This document shows, piece after piece, positions 59,675-64,000 of a stretch of 64,000 bases of DNA. Every line of letters begins with the position of its first letter. The first letter of the stretch is position 1. Position numbers and translations under genes: made by a program. The notes under the pieces are model-generated. The model searched no databases, was not told the origin of the DNA, and saw nothing but the letters and a program-made list of their open reading frames with translations. Source of the DNA: Treponema_I sp045599005 (GTDB lineage: Bacteria; Spirochaetota; Spirochaetia; Treponematales; Treponemataceae); contig JAZRVF010000020.1 in assembly GCA_045599005.1 (NCBI GenBank), positions 148,185-212,184 on the forward strand, in the 5' to 3' direction.

Positions 59675-61336
59675 ATGTCATTTGTCAGACTGGATTCAGG
59701 TGATTCAAACAAAAAAGCCTCATTTTTCAAGCGGATCCGCGCTTCTGAATGGATAAGTCTTGCTGTCACCGTCCTGATCTGGCTTCTGGCATGTGCAGGC
59801 GTTGTATTTTTTGGTGATCTTCCTGAAAAAAAAGAGCCTGACTATGTGACTGTCCAGATCCGGCTGGATGTTCCTGAAACTCAGACTTCACCTGATTCCT
59901 CTGATGAGATGATGACACAATCTGCAGTGTCAGAAGAATCGGTTTCTGCTGATTCCGTGAAACCTGTCGCAGAAAAACCGGCAGTCCTGGAGAAACCTGC
60001 GGCAGTGGAGTCAACAGCGGTTGAAGCACCGGCACAGAAACCTGCGGCCCCTGTCCAGGAAAAACCTGTCACTGCTGAGGAAACTTCTGCAAAACCGGCC
60101 GTTCCTGAAGTCCCAGAAGTTTCCAGCCCGTCAGCTGCTGCAAACACTGTTCCAGTTGAGACAGCAGCTGAACCGGTCGTGACTCAGCAGGAAGCTGTTG
60201 TGCCGCCACCTGTGACTTCTGAAAACAGGCCTGCCGAACAGGTTGCTGTTGAAACTGCTGAATCCGCGGTTCTGGAACCGATTCCGTTTGCTTCCGAAAC
60301 CCAGACACCGGCTGCGGAACCTGCTGAGGTCGTGACACAGCCTTCAGTTCCCGCTCAAACTGAAACACTGCGGGAGTCTGCCGCTGCAGAAGAACCGGTT
60401 CCCGTTACAGAGCCCGTTGTTCCCCTTCCGGAGCCTGCGGTTTCTGAAACAGAAAAACCGGTGGAGACTTTGGTGAAAGATGCGGCGGAAAAAGAGGATC
60501 TTGCGGCGACTGCTGAAAAAACCATGACAGAAGAAGAACCAGCGCAGAAACAGGAAACAGTTCAGACACAGCCGGCAGAATCTCAGGAGTCAGAAAAACC
60601 TGCAGAAACTGTGTCTGTTGCGCAGGAAGTGTCTGCAGCCCTTCAGCCGGAAGAGCCGGTTGCAGTTGCGGAACCTGCTGTGACAAGTCAGACACCGGCT
60701 GTGACAGAAGAACCGAAAAAGCAGGAACAGATTTCCGCAGAAGATATGTTTGCAATGATGATGAGCGGAGCAGTCGGAAACTCATCCAGTTCCGGCACAG
60801 GAAGTGGTTCAAGACAGCAGAACCCGCAACCCCAGACCTCATCTTTGGGAGGCAAGGCTGCTGACTCCGGAACCAGTTCACCAGGGGCAACAACCGCTGC
60901 CTCAGGAACTAAAACCGATCAGCAGAAGCCGAATACTCCGGATACGAACATTCAGGACCGTCTGAAAAATATTGAAAGTCAGAGCGTCCAGACTGAAAAC
61001 ATACCGGGAAATTCTGACAAGGAAAAATTGATCGGAAACAATGATTTTATACTGCAGGTAGGCAACAACCGCGGCCTTATAAAGCCTGAATATCCCAGAA
61101 TAGAAATTCCCCAGGAATATCACAGCGGTGTTGAATCAACTGTCACAATCACAATCAGCTTTACTGTAGACAGTCTGGGGAATGTTATTCCTTCTTCCGT
61201 AAAACTCAGTAATGAAGTCGGTCTTTCCCCGAATGTTGTATCCTTCATCAAAAATGAAATAGGAAGATGGATCTTTGATGCCTCCAAGGACGACAGTTCC
61301 GCGGAAGGCTCTCTAAAATTCACAATTGTCAAATAA
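59675..61336 (+). CDS. tonB: TonB-family energy transducer with very long Pro/Glu/Ala linker
   Basis: 553 residues, more than twice the usual TonB length. One membrane anchor at about 26-46 (WISLAVTVLIWLLACAGVVF), then about 300 residues of Pro/Glu/Ala/Val/Thr-rich sequence with motifs such as VAEKPAVLEKPAAVE, then a Gly/Ser-rich stretch (about 370-425) and a C-terminal TonB-like domain (TVTITISFTVDSLGNVIPSS near 487 to LKFTIVK). The linker could span a wide periplasm. The C-terminal match is fair rather than strong. Confidence 0.85.
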   Translation: MSFVRLDSGDSNKKASFFKRIRASEWISLAVTVLIWLLACAGVVFFGDLPEKKEPDYVTVQIRLDVPETQTSPDSSDEMMTQSAVSEESVSADSVKPVAEKPAVLEKPAAVESTAVEAPAQKPAAPVQEKPVTAEETSAKPAVPEVPEVSSPSAAANTVPVETAAEPVVTQQEAVVPPPVTSENRPAEQVAVETAESAVLEPIPFASETQTPAAEPAEVVTQPSVPAQTETLRESAAAEEPVPVTEPVVPLPEPAVSETEKPVETLVKDAAEKEDLAATAEKTMTEEEPAQKQETVQTQPAESQESEKPAETVSVAQEVSAALQPEEPVAVAEPAVTSQTPAVTEEPKKQEQISAEDMFAMMMSGAVGNSSSSGTGSGSRQQNPQPQTSSLGGKAADSGTSSPGATTAASGTKTDQQKPNTPDTNIQDRLKNIESQSVQTENIPGNSDKEKLIGNNDFILQVGNNRGLIKPEYPRIEIPQEYHSGVESTVTITISFTVDSLGNVIPSSVKLSNEVGLSPNVVSFIKNEIGRWIFDASKDDSSAEGSLKFTIVK

Positions 61337-61365
61337 ATCCCATTTGTGCTCCTGTCATCCGGTAA

Positions 61366-61395
61366 TGGACACAGGCGGAATTTTTCGGGTATCAT
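61366..61395 (+). promoter_or_regulatory. Promoter of the HAD gene (leaderless arrangement)
   Basis: TGGACA (61366-61371), 18 bp, TATCAT (61390-61395), then six bases to ATG 61402; no Shine-Dalgarno. Confidence 0.6.
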
Positions 61396-61401
61396 TGACC
61401 C

Positions 61402-62139
61402 ATGATACAAGATACTGCACCAAACTCCGTACAGTCCGGCCCTGTGATCAAGGCCGTCGCTTTTGATATTGACGGAACTCTGTATCCTGATATCAGACTT
61501 TACGTCCGGATGGCGGGCTACTTTCTTCGTAACATCAGATTTTTCATCCAGTACAACAAAGTCCGCAAAATCCTTCACAGAACCGCTCCCTTGGGAGATT
61601 TCTACGAGTATCAGGCAAGACTTCTTGGTGAATACCTCCACGTTTCTCCACCGACCGCCCGCCGCATGATCCGTGAGAAAGTCTATGTAGGGCTTTGTCC
61701 CTTTTTCGAGAAAATCCGTCCCTATGCCCACGTTTATGAAACATTTTCCCTTCTCAAGCAGAAAGGCTACAGACTGGGAATCCTTTCCGATTTTCCCCCG
61801 TGGCAGAAAGGCAGCATCTGGGGTGTGGCCGATTTCTGCGATGTGATTCTCGGTTCAGAGGAGTGCGGGGCATTGAAGCCTTCTGTCTACACTTTCGGAA
61901 CACTTGCCCAGAAACTGGGACTTCCGGCTGAAAACATACTCTATGTAGGAAACAGCATCCGTTCAGACATAAACGGCGGAAAAAACGCAGGAATGCTTAC
62001 CGCATACATAATGCCGCTGTGGCGCAGGATCCTTAAAAAGCCCCTTCCCCAGGCAGACATTTCCTTTTCAAGCTATCGTCAATTACAGAAATTTGTGTTA
62101 AACTACAACGGGAATTCATCTGATTCTGAGTTGAATTGA
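61402..62139 (+). CDS. HAD-superfamily hydrolase
   Basis: 245-residue HAD hydrolase, probably a small-molecule phosphatase. Motif I is FDIDGTLYPD near residue 21 with nucleophile and acid Asp; motif II is GILSDFPPW near 129 (Ser/Thr position is Ser); the motif III Lys is in ECGALKPSVYTF near 157; motif IV is VGNSIRSDINGGKNAGM near 186. The helical cap lies between motifs I and II. The substrate is unknown. Confidence 0.88.
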   Translation: MIQDTAPNSVQSGPVIKAVAFDIDGTLYPDIRLYVRMAGYFLRNIRFFIQYNKVRKILHRTAPLGDFYEYQARLLGEYLHVSPPTARRMIREKVYVGLCPFFEKIRPYAHVYETFSLLKQKGYRLGILSDFPPWQKGSIWGVADFCDVILGSEECGALKPSVYTFGTLAQKLGLPAENILYVGNSIRSDINGGKNAGMLTAYIMPLWRRILKKPLPQADISFSSYRQLQKFVLNYNGNSSDSELN

Positions 62140-62224
62140 AGGATATGCTGAAGGTCCGTATCTTCATAAATCCTTCAGATTATTTTCTATCGGGAATATC
62201 TCTTTACGGACAGTAAACAATTAT

Positions 62225-62325
62225 GTTTATAAAATGCGGGAAGGAAGGCAGTTGCTGCCGGGCTGGTAGTATTTTTATAATCGGATTAAAAATCTGTCTG
62301 TGATGGGATAATCTCGTTTTCTAAA
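62225..62325. repeat. MITE-like element, inverted and internally shortened copy
   Basis: Reverse complement of the outer parts of the 7155 element: starts with TGCGGGAAGGAAGGCAGTTG and ends with CTGTGATGGGATAATCTCG. The central 100 bases (the CGCTACACGCGC region) are missing, so the two ends are joined directly at GGCAGTTGCTGCC. It fills most of the gap between the HAD gene and the coiled-coil gene. Confidence 0.7.
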
Positions 62326-62365
62326 GACTATATCTGTTTGCATTGCAAAAATTTCGGGTGGAAAA

Positions 62366-64000
62366 ATGATATACAATGTAATAACACTGGCACTGTGTAT
62401 TGCTGTGGTCCTTGTAACACGCCAGATGGACAAAAAAGAAAGATCTCTTGAACTGGTCAAACGCTATATTGATAAAGTCCGGGCAGATTTTGAATCATAT
62501 TTTCAGGAAAACGGAAAAAAACTTCAGGACAGACTTGCTGATCTTGAGACTGCACAGACGGATGCTGTGGCGGCTGTGAAACGGCTTGATCAGATCCGTA
62601 CTGAAACTGATGAGAAAACACGGGGATTTGCTGAGCAGTCGGCGGAAATCAAAAAAATCGAAGAGAAAATCAACAGTTTCGGCTCTGCGATGAAAGATCT
62701 TGTTGAGATGGCTCAGAATGCGGAAGTCAATCTGCAGAGACTTCACGAAGAATCAAAGTTTCTTGACAGAACCGCCAGAAAAATCGATACCCAGAAAAAG
62801 CAGCTTGATGCAATCGAGACAAAGATTCCCGGAATCATCAGTGAGATTGAAACAAGCAATTCACAGAAAATTCAGTCAGAGGCCGCAGAACTCCGCGATT
62901 TTATCCACTCTCAGTCCGTGGCTCTGCAGGAAGGCACTCAGGAAGCCCTGCGCCAGAATGCGGAAATGCTCTCTGAAATGGAGCACCTGTACAGGACGGC
63001 GATTGAATCCGCTGAAAGCCGCGTAGGTGAGATTGAAGACCATGCATTTGCGGAGTTCCAGAAAGAAATTGCGGAAAGAGTGCAGCAGTGCAATACCGAA
63101 CTTTCGGCGATCATTGAGAAATATCAGAATTCAGGTAACGAGAAAATCCAGAAGATGGAATCTGATGTGGAAGGCAGACTTTCTGAATGTCTTGGCACCG
63201 TGGAGTCTTCTCTGAATAAATGCGTGGGCAGGGCGGACAGTCTCCTGGACAAAGCGGCCGCTGATGCAGAAGAAATTGTCCAGTCCACAAGAAACCAGGC
63301 TGATCAGGTTCTTGCCGCAGTCCAGGAAGAGATTGAAAGTGCTGTAAACGACACTCGGGCGCAGACAGAATCAGTTCTGGACAACTGTACCCAGAATATT
63401 GCCCAGATGGCTGAAAAAGCAAAGGAACAGGCTCACGCTTCTCTCGAAGACTGCCTTGAGTCCGTGGCAAAAGCGATCTCAGCTACAGAAGCTGATTCAA
63501 AGGAAGCACTTGATCAGTCTGTCTCCGAGACCCGTGCAAAACTTGAGGAAGTCCGTGCTTCTGCAGAAAAAACCGCTGAGGAAACACGGCTTGCTGCTGA
63601 AAACGCGGCAGAGAATGCGCGCTCCGTGGCAGAAAAGATTCTTACCGAGAGCAGGGAATACGCGGAAGCCCGTGCAGCTGAGGCGACACAGAGAGCAGAC
63701 GAAGTTTTTGTGCGTGCGGAAAGCCAGTCAGTGGAGATTGCGGAAAAGATAGAGAAAGCCCTTGACGAGGTGAAGAACAAGACAGGAGAGATTGAGCAAC
63801 GAATTGCGGATGTGGAGAATCTGGCAAAGAGCAAGCTGGACAGCATGCTGACGGAATCCCAGGTGCGTGCTGATGCGGCAAAAGACGAAACCCGTGAGTA
63901 TGTAGAGAAAGCAGTGGCTGAGATCAGGGAGAAATCAGATGAGACCCTGGGAAGCATGAGCCGGACAGCGGATGAGAAGTATGTTGAATGCAGACAGCAG
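62366..64000 (+). CDS. Long coiled-coil protein, spirochaete type (3' end cut by window edge)
   Basis: 545 codons read to the window edge without a stop. A hydrophobic N-terminal segment (VITLALCIAVVLV, residues 5-17) could anchor it in the inner membrane. The rest is almost continuous Ala/Glu/Lys/Gln-rich heptad coiled coil (for example residues 190-540). It resembles the long coiled-coil proteins annotated in treponemes as SpiroCoCo-type; that match is from memory. Function is likely structural (cytoplasmic filament or envelope scaffold), unproven. ATG 62366 follows GGTGGA. Confidence 0.75.
   Translation, partial: MIYNVITLALCIAVVLVTRQMDKKERSLELVKRYIDKVRADFESYFQENGKKLQDRLADLETAQTDAVAAVKRLDQIRTETDEKTRGFAEQSAEIKKIEEKINSFGSAMKDLVEMAQNAEVNLQRLHEESKFLDRTARKIDTQKKQLDAIETKIPGIISEIETSNSQKIQSEAAELRDFIHSQSVALQEGTQEALRQNAEMLSEMEHLYRTAIESAESRVGEIEDHAFAEFQKEIAERVQQCNTELSAIIEKYQNSGNEKIQKMESDVEGRLSECLGTVESSLNKCVGRADSLLDKAAADAEEIVQSTRNQADQVLAAVQEEIESAVNDTRAQTESVLDNCTQNIAQMAEKAKEQAHASLEDCLESVAKAISATEADSKEALDQSVSETRAKLEEVRASAEKTAEETRLAAENAAENARSVAEKILTESREYAEARAAEATQRADEVFVRAESQSVEIAEKIEKALDEVKNKTGEIEQRIADVENLAKSKLDSMLTESQVRADAAKDETREYVEKAVAEIREKSDETLGSMSRTADEKYVECRQQ

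Overview
The window looks like a chromosomal segment of a carbohydrate-using Treponema (Spirochaetota), probably a rumen or gut type. The evidence is the set of protein families rather than a ribosomal marker: a long spirochaete-type coiled-coil protein at the right edge, two Tpr/Msp-like porins, a HTH-receiver fusion, spirochaetal lipoboxes, a MurE with an EDPR motif, and scattered genes for plant sugars (alpha-galactosidase, galactokinase, GH31 glucosidase, CBM9-like protein, L-rhamnose mutarotase). No tRNA, rRNA, CRISPR array, prophage or intact insertion sequence was recognised.

Layout. 1-7.1 kb: a partial ATPase with two operator-like dyads, a repeat field, a small XRE/membrane-protein/lipoprotein-esterase operon with an operator over its promoter, a CBS-containing inorganic pyrophosphatase and an alpha-galactosidase. 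7.1-11.7 kb: a repeat element and a long palindrome, then a methyltransferase, a TSUP transporter, an acetolactate-synthase-like enzyme and a YczE-type membrane protein. 11.8-15.8 kb: yhbY, diverging from a TPP-riboswitch-controlled thiamine ABC operon (thiB-thiP-thiQ). 15.8-20.2 kb: rplM-rpsI, recX, a HTH-receiver regulator and galK. 20.5-24.1 kb: two divergent porin paralogues whose 3' ends and terminators form a long inverted repeat, next to a serine recombinase. 24.4-35.4 kb: SUMF1-like protein, CBM9-like protein, RecQ, GH31, Dus, RhaM, CYTH, TrhA/hemolysin III, RlmB and YchJ. 35.4-43.7 kb: dnaX-ybaB-recR, a PotD-like lipoprotein followed by a GGDEF-EAL protein and an OmpA-family protein, then queD and a DUF5714 protein. 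43.8-53.6 kb: hisH-hisF, a small membrane protein, a short RecQ, murE-relA/spoT and leuS. 53.8-61.3 kb: a TonB-system operon (TPR protein, beta-barrel candidate, ExbB, ExbD, TonB). 61.4-64.0 kb: a HAD hydrolase and the coiled-coil protein.

Four patterns run across the window. (1) Many genes without a Shine-Dalgarno sequence have a -10-like hexamer ending 5-7 nt before the start codon, which suggests leaderless transcripts. (2) A conserved element with a CCGC-N4-GCGG hairpin, T-run and AAGGAGG stands directly before queD, the TonB-operon barrel gene and exbB, and also follows the TPR gene; it contains a four-codon mini-ORF. (3) Two interspersed repeat families (GTCATCCTGAGC...GAAGGATC and GTCATGTTGAGC...GAAACATC) fill most gene-free gaps. 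(4) A separate MITE-like element of about 200 bp occurs in at least four full or partial copies.

All calls come from reading the sequence; no database search was run. Promoters, operators and RNA structures are motif-based inferences.
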